64,000 nt of DNA from Blautia sp900556555 (GCA_964250615.1 CAXUGM010000012.1), one strand, 5' to 3'; counted from the stretch's first letter, positions 1 to 9,241 are shown. Program-made: numbers and translations. The notes: generated by a model from the letters alone, not told the origin.

Positions 1-19
1 AGCTCTGTTTTAAGAGGTA

Positions 20-60
20 AATATTTAAAGAAAAGCCCATAAAATCAATGATTTAGGGCT
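20..60 (-). terminator. Terminator after the histidine kinase gene
   Basis: On the minus strand a hairpin with AGCCC/GGGCT arms and A/T-rich inner pairs (34-60) is followed by a T-rich tail. It lies six bases past the kinase stop codon, so it should end the two-component operon. Confidence 0.6.
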
Positions 61-65
61 TGACA

Positions 66-2306
66 TTATAGGAAGGTTATTTCAACAGTAAATAAATCAG
101 CATCTGTGGAGATTTCCAGGCGTCCGCCCTGAAGCTCCGTAAAGCTTTTGGCAATAGCCAGACCCAGGCCGCTTCCCTCTGTATTCCGGGATGCATCTCC
201 CCGGACAAAACGTTCCGTGATTTCGCTTGGGTTAAAGTCCAGCTCTGTGGCGGAAATATTTTTCATGGTAATCTTTACATGATTTTCTGTGTTTTCCATG
301 GTAATGTATGCCCTGGAATGAGGCATAGCATATTTGGTAATGTTGACAATCAGGTTTTCGAATACCCGGTAAGTTCTCTGGCTGTCCAGAGGAAGAACAA
401 TTTTTTCTTCCGGAAGCTGCCAGCGGAAAATCAAATCCGTGGCATCGATTTTATCCTGAAGTTCCAGTTTCACCTGACGCATCAGACTTACAATGTCTAT
501 ATCTACGATATTTAAAGTGATTGCTTTGCTGGTAGCTTTGCTCACTTCAAACAGATCTTCAATCAGGATTTTCAGACGGTTCGCCTTCTGATCCAGAATT
601 CCGATATATTTACTACGTTCTTCTTCTGTGAGATCTTCTTTTTTCAATAAATCTACATAGGTGATAATAGCAGTTAGTGGTGTTTTCAGGTCATGAGACA
701 CATTTGTGATTAAATCTGTTTTCATTCTGGTACTTTTTACTTCCTCATCCACTGCTTTTTTAAATCCTGTCTGAATCTTGTCGATTTCATCCCGGAATGG
801 TTCAAAAACACCCAAATCTTCCGGAATAGTGCCGTTTAAGTTTCCTTTTGCCAGTTCATTGGTTGCTTCCAGCAGAAGTTTATACTGCTCCTGAATTTTT
901 TTCAGATATTTTTGCAGCAGATAAAACAGAACAACGGAATAAACAACCAGTGCACCAATGCCCCAGAACCACATCATACTGATAAATCCAAGGATAATGA
1001 AGTTAATCAGCACGATTTTTAACAGAACCCGGTTGGTATTTCCTGTGAGGTCTGCATGAAGCAGACTGTCATACACACGTCTGGCTGTGCGGCAAAGCCA
1101 TGGCCAGATGCGGTAGAGAATCACACGTTCTCTCAGATACTGCATGGGTCCCATAGTGAAAATAGCACGAAGGCAGCTTACGGTCCAGTAACATAAGGCA
1201 AATACTGCCAGCCATCCGATCAGACCCCAGATATACTGCATGCCAAGTGCAAGGCGGTGAGGCATATTGAAACTTGTCAATACAGAGTAGATAGTCTTTC
1301 TGGTAAAGGTGCTGAGATCTGCTGCGATGGAAACAGACATGCCGAAGACGCTGCAGCCTATGACAGCCACGATTTCAAATGGAACCCGGAAGATTTTTTC
1401 ATTTCCTGTTTTCAATACTTTTGCATATGGAAGGAAGAAAGCAGCAAGAGCCACAACAGCCAGAAGAGAGAGAAACACAATCAGTAAATCGATATTACTA
1501 GAATCAGAGTAATGCTGGTATTCCTCTTCGAACATTCCAGGATACATATTGCTAAAGGATTCCAGGGAGTCCTTTGTCATGGCAAAACAATAGGTTTTGT
1601 TTTTCGGATTCTGGAATGTTTTGTTAAAACCAAAGTCATATTTGTAGGACTCTGTCGGATTTTCTTTTGCTGTTTCATTCAGAATCTGTGATGCATTGTT
1701 TGTTTCATGAGAGAGGAAGCTGGTAGAGACAATATTTCCATTGGCTCCATACTCTACAGCAGCAATAAAGGCATAATGGCCATAGTCTTTGCTTCCGGTT
1801 AAAGTTGACCAGCCAAGGGCATCAGATAAAGGAGCAGAAATTCCCTTGGCACGGTTGCTGTCAATAATGTTTTCGTTTTCATCCAGGACTTCGTATTCCA
1901 GGTAGGAGCGGAGATTGGAGAAATCATCACACCATTCCCCGTACTGGTTAAAAATAGCATCCGCAGCATTTCCCTCAGAGTCATAGGTTTCGTCATCATA
2001 TTCATCTTCTGGCGTTTCTTCTTCCTTTTTTTCGCTCTGTGCTGTTTTGCCGGAAGAGAAGAAGATATCATAAGGAGTCAATGCGGTATTGCTCTCATTT
2101 TGCATTTCTTCTCCGTGCAGAACATAGATGGCCTCTACCAGATAAGAACTGATACTTTCGTAGGAGTAATTAAAATCTTCTGACCCCTGCTGTTCCTGCT
2201 GAATATAATGAGGGCGTAAGATCATCATTGCCAGAGAAGGCAGAAGAATGACCAGCCCGATGATAAATACTTTAAGATTACGATAATTTTTCAATTTTGT
2301 ATCCAA
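66..2306 (-). CDS. Sensor histidine kinase, multi-pass membrane
   Basis: Membrane histidine kinase of 746 residues. A first membrane helix lies near residues 14-30, followed by an extracytoplasmic region of about 240 residues rich in acidic residues, then several more helices between about 275 and 470. The cytoplasmic kinase has an H-box with the motif VSHDLKTPLT (phospho-acceptor His about 538), an N-box (FENLIVNITKYA) and a G-box GSGLGLA near the end. It overlaps the response regulator gene by 29 bases, so the two are translationally coupled. The reading frame begins at TTG codons only (2306 or 2294), and which is used is uncertain. The signal sensed is unknown. The multi-helix sensor with a large outer loop suggests an envelope or small-molecule cue. 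Confidence 0.88.
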   Translation of the reverse strand: MDTKLKNYRNLKVFIIGLVILLPSLAMMILRPHYIQQEQQGSEDFNYSYESISSYLVEAIYVLHGEEMQNESNTALTPYDIFFSSGKTAQSEKKEEETPEDEYDDETYDSEGNAADAIFNQYGEWCDDFSNLRSYLEYEVLDENENIIDSNRAKGISAPLSDALGWSTLTGSKDYGHYAFIAAVEYGANGNIVSTSFLSHETNNASQILNETAKENPTESYKYDFGFNKTFQNPKNKTYCFAMTKDSLESFSNMYPGMFEEEYQHYSDSSNIDLLIVFLSLLAVVALAAFFLPYAKVLKTGNEKIFRVPFEIVAVIGCSVFGMSVSIAADLSTFTRKTIYSVLTSFNMPHRLALGMQYIWGLIGWLAVFALCYWTVSCLRAIFTMGPMQYLRERVILYRIWPWLCRTARRVYDSLLHADLTGNTNRVLLKIVLINFIILGFISMMWFWGIGALVVYSVVLFYLLQKYLKKIQEQYKLLLEATNELAKGNLNGTIPEDLGVFEPFRDEIDKIQTGFKKAVDEEVKSTRMKTDLITNVSHDLKTPLTAIITYVDLLKKEDLTEEERSKYIGILDQKANRLKILIEDLFEVSKATSKAITLNIVDIDIVSLMRQVKLELQDKIDATDLIFRWQLPEEKIVLPLDSQRTYRVFENLIVNITKYAMPHSRAYITMENTENHVKITMKNISATELDFNPSEITERFVRGDASRNTEGSGLGLAIAKSFTELQGGRLEISTDADLFTVEITFL

Positions 2307-2991
2307 CTCCCCACACCACCTTTAAATATTTTGGTTCCTTTGGGTTAATCTCGATTTTTTCACGGATGTTCCGCACATGAACCATAACGGTTTCTGTGTT
2401 TACTGCCCGTTCATTCCAGACGCGTTCATAGATTTCGTCTGCAGAGAATACCCTTCCAGGATTTTTTATAAGAAGCAATAAAATTTTGAACTCCATTGGA
2501 GTCATTTTTACAGGAACATCATCCACCCGCACCTCAAAAGTATTTTCATTTACTTCAAGACCTCCCATAGTGTAAATGGTGTCTGTCTGTGCCTGTTCCT
2601 GTGCTTGAAGCTTTTCCATAAAACGTTTATATCTTCGCATTTGAGAATTTACTCTGGCCATCAGCTCCATAGGAGTGAATGGTTTGGTTACATAATCATC
2701 TGCACCGATATTTAATCCCATGACTTTGTCTACTTCCTCTGACTTTGCAGAGAGCATAATGATTGGAAAATCATGTTTTTCCCGCAGTTTCATGGTCATG
2801 GTAATGCCGTCCATACGGGGCATCATAATATCTACGATAGCCAGATGAATCTCTTCTTTTTCAAGAGTTTCCAGCCCCTCGATTCCGTCAGATGCCATAA
2901 ACACCTGATAGCCCTGGCTCTTTAGATAGATTCCAACGCCCTCCCGTATGTCTTTATCGTCTTCTACGATTAAAATGTGATTCATTTCCAT
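2278..2991 (-). CDS. Response regulator, OmpR/PhoB family
   Basis: Partner of the downstream kinase, 237 residues. The N-terminal receiver domain shows the acidic pair EDD at the start, the phospho-acceptor Asp in VDIMMPRMDG and the conserved Lys in VTKPFTP. The C-terminal winged helix ends in the typical VWGVGYKIEKLS. The start at 2991 has AGGAGA eight bases upstream; an in-frame ATG two codons later is possible. It is first in a two-gene operon on the minus strand. Its targets are not visible in the window. Confidence 0.92.
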   Translation of the reverse strand: MEMNHILIVEDDKDIREGVGIYLKSQGYQVFMASDGIEGLETLEKEEIHLAIVDIMMPRMDGITMTMKLREKHDFPIIMLSAKSEEVDKVMGLNIGADDYVTKPFTPMELMARVNSQMRRYKRFMEKLQAQEQAQTDTIYTMGGLEVNENTFEVRVDDVPVKMTPMEFKILLLLIKNPGRVFSADEIYERVWNERAVNTETVMVHVRNIREKIEINPKEPKYLKVVWGVGYKIEKLS

Positions 2992-3083
2992 AATCTTATC
3001 TCCTGTTCTTTTTTACAATTGTTATAGTAAAGTATAAAGTTTAAAAGTAATGTGTAAAAAAACGAAAGAATTTTTAAAGAAAT

Positions 3084-3116
3084 GGCTGTTACACTATGAA
3101 GTCTAGCGTAACAGCC
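3084..3116 (-). terminator. Terminator after aroC
   Basis: Hairpin with perfect GGCTGTTAC/GTAACAGCC arms between aroC and the response regulator gene. The T-rich tail is poor, so termination strength is uncertain. Confidence 0.55.
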
Positions 3117-3129
3117 TTGTGATAGAAGC

Positions 3130-4233
3130 TTACTTTCTGAAAAAATCCTTTATTTTATCCATGCGAGTGGTCATACTGCCAAGAAGAGCATCTAAGATTA
3201 CCAGTGCAGCCATGGATTCCACCACCACTACAGCTCTTGGAACAATAATGGGGTCGTGACGGCCTTTGATTTTGATTTCAATTTCTTCACCCTGACGGTT
3301 TACCGTCTCCTGAGAAGATGCAATGGAAGGCGTTGGTTTGAAGGCAGCACGGAAGATGATTGGACAGCCATCGCTGATGCCGCCGGTGATACCACCAGAG
3401 TGATTCGTCTTTTTCGTAATCTGTCCATTTTCATTCATTCTATAAGCATCATTATTATGTAAACCAGTGGATTGAGCCGCTTTCATGCCATCTCCGATTT
3501 CAAATCCTTTTACAGCACCGATGGAGAACATGGCTTTCGCCAATGCTGCATCCAGTTTTTCAAAGGCTGGTTCTCCAAGGCCAGATGGAACACCGGTGAT
3601 AACACATTCTACCATTCCACCGGAAGAGTTGGTTTCTTTCATACATTGTTCCAGATAAGCCTGTGCTTTTTTTGCTGCTTGTGCATCTGGCATATATAAG
3701 GCATTTTTGGTGATTTCTTCCGGATTAAATGCATCACGGTCAATGGTCACAGGACCTATGGAGAGTGTATAGGTGCAGAAGCTGATTCCAAGTTCCTTTA
3801 GAATCTTGGCAGCAACAGCCCCGGCAGCCACACGGCCGATAGTTTCTCTTCCAGAAGAACGGCCGCCTCCCCGGTAATCCCGGAAACCGTATTTCCGATC
3901 ATAGTTTAAGTCTGCATGTCCCGGGCGGTAATAATCAGCAATTTCGCTGTAGTCTTTGGAATGCTGGTCCAGGTTTTTTACCATAAGAGAAATGGGAGTT
4001 CCAGTAGTTTTGCCTTCGAAAACACCGGAAAGGATTTCTACCAGATCACCTTCTTTTCTCTGAGTAGTAAATTTAGACTGTCCGGGTTTTCGTCTGTCCA
4101 GATAGCACTGAATGTCTTCTTCGCACAGCGGAAGGCCGGCAGGACAACCGTCAATCACAACACCGATTCCTTTTCCGTGAGATTCCCCCCAGGTAGTGAT
4201 TTTTAATATATTTCCAAATGTAGAGCCGTACAT
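3130..4233 (-). CDS. aroC: Chorismate synthase
   Basis: Catalyses the last shikimate-pathway step, converting 5-enolpyruvylshikimate-3-phosphate to chorismate with reduced FMN. The 367-residue length is normal for the family. The N-terminus has the conserved TWGESHGKGIGVVIDGCPAG segment, and the middle has GGGRSSGRETIGRVAAGA. The last gene of a minus-strand operon, it starts 16 bases after the DUF1294 gene, with AAAGGAGG upstream of ATG at 4233. Chorismate made here would feed the PabA/PabB enzymes encoded 7 kb away, though the genes are not linked in one operon. Confidence 0.96.
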   Translation of the reverse strand: MYGSTFGNILKITTWGESHGKGIGVVIDGCPAGLPLCEEDIQCYLDRRKPGQSKFTTQRKEGDLVEILSGVFEGKTTGTPISLMVKNLDQHSKDYSEIADYYRPGHADLNYDRKYGFRDYRGGGRSSGRETIGRVAAGAVAAKILKELGISFCTYTLSIGPVTIDRDAFNPEEITKNALYMPDAQAAKKAQAYLEQCMKETNSSGGMVECVITGVPSGLGEPAFEKLDAALAKAMFSIGAVKGFEIGDGMKAAQSTGLHNNDAYRMNENGQITKKTNHSGGITGGISDGCPIIFRAAFKPTPSIASSQETVNRQGEEIEIKIKGRHDPIIVPRAVVVVESMAALVILDALLGSMTTRMDKIKDFFRK

Positions 4234-4249
4234 AAGGGCAAACCTCCTT

Positions 4250-4519
4250 TTAAAATACAGTATATAAAATCACGGCAGCAATAGCCTGGATGATTAGAAT
4301 AATAGGTAATCCAAGAGAGAATTTCGGATGCCTGGTCTTATGATGGAACAGACGCATACCGCAGATGGCACCAAGAGAGCCGCCGCAGACGGCAATGCCA
4401 AGAAGCGTATTTTCGGAAATTCTCCATTGGTTTGTTCTGGCTTTCTGCTTATCTACTCCGAAGCAGATAAATGCCAGAAGGTTTACAACAATCAAGTACA
4501 TTACAATATTTTTTACCAA
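4250..4519 (-). CDS. DUF1294 small membrane protein
   Basis: Small membrane protein of about 89 residues with two to three helices. It carries the family signature FGVDKQKA followed by WRISE and LGAICGM-LFHHKT, known from DUF1294 proteins, whose function is unknown. I prefer a TTG start at 4519: the AAAGGAG that ends the upstream asparaginase gene sits about nine bases before it, and the reading frame then begins right after the asparaginase stop. A longer frame open to 4570 would overlap asparaginase by 47 bases and has no signal. An internal ATG at 4501 is an alternative. Confidence 0.8.
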   Translation of the reverse strand: MVKNIVMYLIVVNLLAFICFGVDKQKARTNQWRISENTLLGIAVCGGSLGAICGMRLFHHKTRHPKFSLGLPIILIIQAIAAVILYTVF

Positions 4520-4523
4520 GTGT

Positions 4524-5549
4524 TTACACTCCTTTATAGAATATGTCCTCTTCGGCTGTGCTGATTTCACCTGCCAGATTTTTGTAGAACATTTCTTCTA
4601 TTTTTTTTCGTTCCCAGTGTTTTCCAAGAATCCACATAACTTTTGTAACCACAGCTTCGGTACTCATATCACCTGCCTGGAAGACACCGGCATCCAGGGC
4701 AATCCGCCCTGTTTCATAGAGGGACAGATTACAGCCCTCATAAGGACACTGGCTTTTTACCACTACAATCATACCCTTTTGGATGACATCCCGCAGTTCG
4801 TCAATGATTTCGGAAGACATGGATGGGATTCCACCCATACCAAAGGCTTCTATGATTAGTCCGCGATATCCCTGTTCGTATAAAAACTGGAAAATTTTTC
4901 CGTCAAAGCCGGGCACCAATTTAATGAGAAATACTTTTTCCTCTAATTTCCGTTCCAATACACAGGAGCCTTTTGGTCCGGGAATATAGGAACGGCGGAT
5001 ATCCAGCCCTCTGGAATTGATTTCACCCACATAGGGATAATTGATACTTTCAAAGGCATGGAAGCTGGTAGTCCGGACTTTGGAAGCTCTGGTTCCCAGA
5101 ATTACTTTCCGGTTAAAGGCCAGAAAGACGCCTGGCATTCCGCTGCCTGCCATATGGATGGCACAGCGGCAATTTTCTACAGCATCTGCCAGTGGGTTCA
5201 TAATAGAAAGCTGGCTTCCTGTGATGACCACAGGAATAGGGATATTCAGCAGCATAAAGGACAGGGCAGAGGATGTATAAGCCATGGTATCTGTTCCGTG
5301 GAATATTACAATTCCGTCATAAGACAGATAGTTTTCGTAAATGGTCTCTGCCATTGCCTGCCAGTTAGAAGGCTGAATATTTGCACTGTCTAATTGAAAT
5401 AATTCATAAAAGTCTACGTCATATAAATCTGTAATATCAGAAATATAGGATAAAATATCACTGCTGGAGAGACCGGGAATCAGTCCTTTTTCATCCTGGA
5501 CACAGGCCAGGGTGCCTCCTGTGGTAATAATCAGAATTTTCTTTTTCAT
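4524..5549 (-). CDS. ansA: L-asparaginase, type I-like
   Basis: Hydrolyses L-asparagine to aspartate and ammonia. The 341-residue protein has both threonine signatures: TTGGTLA near residue 10 and IVIFHGTDTMAYT near residues 83-95. The conserved Lys is in TRASKVRT. There is no signal peptide, so it should be the cytoplasmic type. The start ATG overlaps the stop of the upstream methyltransferase gene (ATGA), so the two are coupled. Its C-terminal end supplies the ribosome binding site for the next gene. The family assignment is sure; the type I call rests on absence of a leader and on length. Confidence 0.93.
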   Translation of the reverse strand: MKKKILIITTGGTLACVQDEKGLIPGLSSSDILSYISDITDLYDVDFYELFQLDSANIQPSNWQAMAETIYENYLSYDGIVIFHGTDTMAYTSSALSFMLLNIPIPVVITGSQLSIMNPLADAVENCRCAIHMAGSGMPGVFLAFNRKVILGTRASKVRTTSFHAFESINYPYVGEINSRGLDIRRSYIPGPKGSCVLERKLEEKVFLIKLVPGFDGKIFQFLYEQGYRGLIIEAFGMGGIPSMSSEIIDELRDVIQKGMIVVVKSQCPYEGCNLSLYETGRIALDAGVFQAGDMSTEAVVTKVMWILGKHWERKKIEEMFYKNLAGEISTAEEDIFYKGV

Positions 5550-6415
5550 AAAGTTTCACGGCTTTCCCAGCGTCCGGAAGCACCGCAGGGAAGAACCAGC
5601 CCTGTCTGGCTTACAGGAAGACCGATTTCCTGAGAATCTACGGTTCCGTTGAATTTTTTTAACTCTGTTGCCAGCATGTAAGTTAGTACAGCAGGTGCAA
5701 GTCCTGTGGTGTAGGAGTTTACCAGGAAAAACAAAGGATTGTCAGAAAGAATCTGGCTACAAAGCTTGATGAGGGGATGAATGGCTTCCTCAATTTTCCA
5801 GATTTCTCCCTTTGGACCTCTTCCGTAGGAAGGAGGATCCATGATGATGGCATCATATTTATTTCCTCTGCGGATTTCCCGCTCTACAAATTTTACACAA
5901 TCATCTACCAGCCAGCGAATGGGGGCATCCTTCAAGCCAGAAGAAACGGCATTTTCTTTTGCCCAGGCTACCATACCTTTAGAAGCATCTACGTGAGTAA
6001 CAGAAGCTCCGGCAGCGGCAGCAGCTAAAGTGGCACCTCCGGTATATGCAAAGAGATTCAGAACTTTGACGGGACGTCCGGCATTTCTGATTTTTTCAGA
6101 AAACCAGTCCCAGTTTGCAGCCTGCTCTGGGAAGAGCCCGGTATGTTTAAAACTGAAAGGTTTTAAGTTAAAGGTCAAGGTTTTGTACTGGATGGTCCAC
6201 TGTTCCGGTAAATCGAAAAATTCCCATTCACCGCCGCCCTTTTTGCTGCGGTGATAGTGGCCGTTCATGTTTTTCCAGCCTTTGTGTGTTTTTGGAGTGT
6301 CCCAGATAACCTGCGGGTCCGGACGGACAAGGAGATAGTCTCCCCAGCGTTCCAGTTTTTCTCCTTTTGAAGTATCTATGATTTCATAATCTTTCCATTG
6401 ATCAGCAATCCACAT
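5546..6415 (-). CDS. Class I SAM-dependent (RlmI-like) methyltransferase
   Basis: Predicted 289-residue S-adenosylmethionine-dependent methyltransferase related to 23S rRNA cytosine-C5 enzymes. Motif I is LNLFAYTGGATLAAA with HVDASKG following. The motif IV region is IMDPPSYGRGPKGE, the N/DPPY-like signature used on nucleic-acid substrates. I chose ATG 6415 because AGAAAGGA lies eight bases upstream and the conserved MWIADQWKDY start follows; the frame is open to 6511 but those residues look non-conserved. It lacks an obvious PUA domain, so the exact rRNA position modified cannot be named. First gene of the operon to aroC. Confidence 0.85.
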   Translation of the reverse strand: MWIADQWKDYEIIDTSKGEKLERWGDYLLVRPDPQVIWDTPKTHKGWKNMNGHYHRSKKGGGEWEFFDLPEQWTIQYKTLTFNLKPFSFKHTGLFPEQAANWDWFSEKIRNAGRPVKVLNLFAYTGGATLAAAAAGASVTHVDASKGMVAWAKENAVSSGLKDAPIRWLVDDCVKFVEREIRRGNKYDAIIMDPPSYGRGPKGEIWKIEEAIHPLIKLCSQILSDNPLFFLVNSYTTGLAPAVLTYMLATELKKFNGTVDSQEIGLPVSQTGLVLPCGASGRWESRETL

Positions 6416-6472
6416 GGCGAAATCCTTTCTGATTTTTCTATCTATATTTGTCATTGTGTTCGTATCGCTCTT

Positions 6473-6501
6473 AGTATAGCAGAAGGAAAGGGAGCAGGCA
6501 A
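6473..6501 (-). promoter_or_regulatory. Promoter for the methyltransferase-aroC operon
   Basis: On the minus strand TTGCCT (6496-6501) and TATACT (6473-6478) are separated by 17 bases, about 60 bases upstream of the methyltransferase start. Confidence 0.55.
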
Positions 6502-6519
6502 GCAATACCATTATTGGAG

Positions 6520-6626
6520 GCTGGGATTTTTATGCCGGTCTCAGGTATTCTGTTTTAACTTTCTGTTTCCTCCCAGATTTGCTGTACCACTGCTGCCTGG
6601 AAGAGGTCAAGGCTCAGAAATAGAGA
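6520..6626. pseudogene. Scar of a deleted divergent Rpn-like nuclease gene pair
   Basis: The left part (about 6520-6598, minus strand) reads VQQIWEETES then stop, and matches the 3' end of the nuclease gene at 9371-9964, including the GGTCTCAGG that follows it. The right part (6594-6626, plus strand) reads LEEVKAQK then stop, and matches the last 32 bases of the gene at 10435-11295 with a single mismatch. The two tails are fused at a GGAAG that both parents share. It is therefore the remains of a second copy of the 9.4-11.3 kb pair, from which nearly everything between the two 3' ends has been lost. Confidence 0.75.
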
Positions 6627-6638
6627 GTATGAAAAAAC

Positions 6639-6667
6639 TTTACAAGATATGAAGTTTATGGTATTAT
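6639..6667 (+). promoter_or_regulatory. Promoter of the TetR gene
   Basis: TTTACA (6639-6644) and TATTAT (6662-6667) are spaced by 17 bases. The -10 box runs directly into the operator-like motif at 6666-6685. Confidence 0.6.
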
Positions 6668-6685
6668 ACATACCAAAAGAATGTA
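6666..6685. promoter_or_regulatory. Putative TetR operator 1
   Basis: The 20-bp motif has the form ATACATACCAA-nn-GAATGTA, with ATACAT/ATGTA inverted half-sites. It overlaps the -10 box and start point of the tetR gene. The same motif recurs upstream of the ABC gene at 7475-7494 and I noticed it nowhere else in the window. Confidence 0.65.
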
Positions 6686-6699
6686 AAGGGATGTGTACA

Positions 6700-7353
6700 A
6701 TGTCGAGGAATAAATATCCAGAATTAACAGTTGAGAAAATATTGGATGTATCTAAAAATCTTTTTTTGACAAAGGGGTATGAAGAGACAACGATTCAGGA
6801 TATTGTAAATGAACTGGGCGGATTGTCAAAAGGGGCTATTTACCATCATTTCAAATCCAAAGAGGACATTCTAAGAGCCTTGGAATCACGTATTTTTGAA
6901 GAAAATAATCCATTTTTGTCAGTGGAAAGAGAGACAGGATTAACAGGGTTACAGAAATTGCAGAAAGCAATTATTTTAAATCAGGAAAATCAGGCAAAAC
7001 AGGATAATAACCAAATAACTAAAAAATTTATTCCGCTATTAAAGAATCCGCATATATTGGCCAGTATGTTAGAATCCAACAGAAAGTATTTATCTCCTTA
7101 TTTTTTAAAGCTTATGGAAGAAGGAGTTTCGGATGGTTCTATACAGACAAAATATGCAAAAGAATTGTCAGAACTGATTCCGTTGTTGGAAATCTGGCTT
7201 ATGCCATCTGTTTATCCTGCGTCTGAAGAGGAACTGTTCAATAAAATATTTTTTATAAAAGAACTTTTTGAGCATATGGGAGTTTCTCTTTTTAGTGAAG
7301 ATAGTTTAAGAGAAATGGAAATTTTTTTGAAAAACAGAGAATTGACAGTGTAA
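6700..7353 (+). CDS. TetR/AcrR family transcriptional regulator
   Basis: DNA-binding repressor of 217 residues. The N-terminal helix-turn-helix reads TIQDIVNELGGLSKGAIYHHF, typical of TetR; the C-terminal ligand domain has no recognisable subfamily. I chose ATG 6700 (MSRNKYPEL) because AAAGGG lies nine bases upstream; the frame opens at 6649 but that start would place the operator inside the coding region. The downstream neighbour is an ABC half-exporter whose promoter carries the same operator-like motif, so the protein probably represses both itself and the transporter and releases on binding a transported compound. Base composition is A/T-richer than the neighbours, which fits acquisition. 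Confidence 0.88.
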   Translation: MSRNKYPELTVEKILDVSKNLFLTKGYEETTIQDIVNELGGLSKGAIYHHFKSKEDILRALESRIFEENNPFLSVERETGLTGLQKLQKAIILNQENQAKQDNNQITKKFIPLLKNPHILASMLESNRKYLSPYFLKLMEEGVSDGSIQTKYAKELSELIPLLEIWLMPSVYPASEEELFNKIFFIKELFEHMGVSLFSEDSLREMEIFLKNRELTV

Positions 7354-7393
7354 AGAAAAGAGTTGCGTTTTTGAGTTCATGGAGAGAATATTT

Positions 7394-7430
7394 ATACAGT
7401 TTCAGCTCAGCTGATTTGCTGGAACTGTAT
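7394..7430 (+). terminator. Hairpin after tetR
   Basis: Thirteen-base arms ATACAGTTTCAGC and GCTGGAACTGTAT pair with one G-U. The following bases are only mildly T-rich, so this may be a weak terminator or a processing hairpin between tetR and the ABC gene. Confidence 0.4.
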
Positions 7431-7474
7431 AGAGATTTTGAAATGCTGTTGAAAGCAATATTTTTTTTAAACAT

Positions 7475-7494
7475 ATACATACCAACTGAATGTA
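7475..7494. promoter_or_regulatory. Putative TetR operator 2
   Basis: Same ATACATACCAA-nn-GAATGTA motif as at 6666-6685, here extended by further TATGTA on the right. It lies just upstream of the ABC gene start, and a TTGAAA (7449-7454) stands at a plausible -35 distance. Confidence 0.65.
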
Positions 7495-7519
7495 TGTAAA
7501 GAAAAGGAGAATAAGAGTT

Positions 7520-9241
7520 ATGAAAAGTGATGTAGAAAAATTAAAAAAGGTTTTAACCGGAACGTTCTATGCGCATAATAGAATGACGTTCGTACTTGCA
7601 TTGATATCAACCGTTCTTAACAGTATTTTATTTTTCGGAATTTCCTTAATCATACGTGAAATGGCAGATACCATTTCAGGGGTTGAACATTCCAGTAGTT
7701 TAGGCGAGATTGCGGTTTTTATCCTTCTTTTTTTAGGATTAGTTTTTGGTTCTTATATTATGGATTATGTTTCAAAACCACGATTTATTTTTATGGCTTT
7801 GAGGAATTATAAAAATTGTGTGTTACATAAGCTGATGGAAAAAAATATCTTATCATTCGGAAATGAAAATACGTCTGTTTATATTTCTTCTCTTTCTAAT
7901 GATTTGGAAGTGATTGAGACGGGCTATTTGGAAGGTCAATTTCAGATTATCAGCAATGTAATTAGTTTTGTAGGTGCATTTGCACTTATGTTATTTTATT
8001 CACCGCATTTGACAGGAATCGTAGTTCTGCTGACAATTGTTCCAATGGTCGCATCTGTTTTTACCGGAAATAAATTAGAACCAATAGAGCGTCATGTTTC
8101 TGAGGAAAATATTAAATTTTCTTCTATTTTAAAAGATGTTTTAAATGGATTTTCTGTTGTTAAAAGTTTTCAGGCAGAAAGGGAAATACTGAGACTCCTG
8201 AAGGAAAAAAATCAAGAACTAGAGCAGAGTAAATTAGCACGGAGAAAAGTGAAAATCTTAGTTGGCATGATAGGAATGACAACAAGTTTGTTTGCACAGT
8301 TTGGGGTGTTTTTTGCAGGAGTGTGGATGGTAGTAAAAGAGTATGCTATGACAGCCGGTACAGTTATATTATTTGTGAATCTGATGAATTTTATTGTGTC
8401 ACCGATAGGGGAAATATGGCAGCTTGTCGCTAGTAGAAGAGCGGCTAAGGGATTGATTCAGAAGATGGCTGAAGCCCTCGTAGAACATCATGATTTGGGT
8501 GGAAAATTGGAATTAGAGGAATTAAAATTTGCAATTTCTTTAGAACATGTTTCTTTTGGATATGAGGAAAACACAGAGGTATTACATGATATCACCTTGA
8601 GGCTGGAGAAGGGCAAAAGTTATGCCATTGTAGGAAGTTCAGGGTGTGGTAAATCGACACTTTTAAATCTGCTACTGGGAGGAATGGAGGATTATAGGGG
8701 GAGCATTTTTTTTGATGCATACAACATAAAAGAAATCAGCAAAGATTCGTTGTATCATCTGGTTTCTATGATTCAGCAGAATGTATTTGTTTTTGATGCT
8801 ACTATAAGGGAAAATATTACCATGTATAAGGAATTTTCAGATTCTAAAATACAGGATGTTCTCCAATTGGCAAAATTAGAAGCACTGATACAGGAAAAAG
8901 GCCAGCTATATAAGTGTGGTGAGAACGGATGCGGACTTTCAGGCGGTGAAAAACAGAGAATTTCTATTGCCCGTAGTTTGTTGAAGCATGCTTCTGTTCT
9001 TTTGGTTGATGAGGCGACTGCATCTTTGGACAGGAAAAGTGCATATGAGATAGTTTCAGATATCTTGGAGATTAAGGATGTAACCAGAGTTGTAGTAACC
9101 CATTCTTTGGAAGAATCTCTTCTGAAACGCTATGATCAGATTATTACCATGAAAGACGGAAGGATTGTAGAACAGGGAAAATTCGAGGAATTGATGGAGA
9201 AGAGGGAATATTTTTACGCACTATATACGGTGGCAAAATAA
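7520..9241 (+). CDS. ABC transporter, fused permease and ATPase half-exporter
   Basis: Exporter of 573 residues with one six-helix membrane domain (about residues 20-310) followed by a nucleotide-binding domain. Walker A is GSSGCGKSTLL, the signature is LSGGEKQRISIA and Walker B is LLVDEATASLD with an intact catalytic Glu, so the site looks active. It should act as a homodimer, because no partner half-transporter is adjacent. I chose ATG 7520, with AAAAGGAG upstream, over an ATG at 7490 that lies within the operator. The substrate is unknown; control by the neighbouring TetR protein suggests drug or peptide efflux. Confidence 0.9.
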   Translation: MKSDVEKLKKVLTGTFYAHNRMTFVLALISTVLNSILFFGISLIIREMADTISGVEHSSSLGEIAVFILLFLGLVFGSYIMDYVSKPRFIFMALRNYKNCVLHKLMEKNILSFGNENTSVYISSLSNDLEVIETGYLEGQFQIISNVISFVGAFALMLFYSPHLTGIVVLLTIVPMVASVFTGNKLEPIERHVSEENIKFSSILKDVLNGFSVVKSFQAEREILRLLKEKNQELEQSKLARRKVKILVGMIGMTTSLFAQFGVFFAGVWMVVKEYAMTAGTVILFVNLMNFIVSPIGEIWQLVASRRAAKGLIQKMAEALVEHHDLGGKLELEELKFAISLEHVSFGYEENTEVLHDITLRLEKGKSYAIVGSSGCGKSTLLNLLLGGMEDYRGSIFFDAYNIKEISKDSLYHLVSMIQQNVFVFDATIRENITMYKEFSDSKIQDVLQLAKLEALIQEKGQLYKCGENGCGLSGGEKQRISIARSLLKHASVLLVDEATASLDRKSAYEIVSDILEIKDVTRVVVTHSLEESLLKRYDQIITMKDGRIVEQGKFEELMEKREYFYALYTVAK

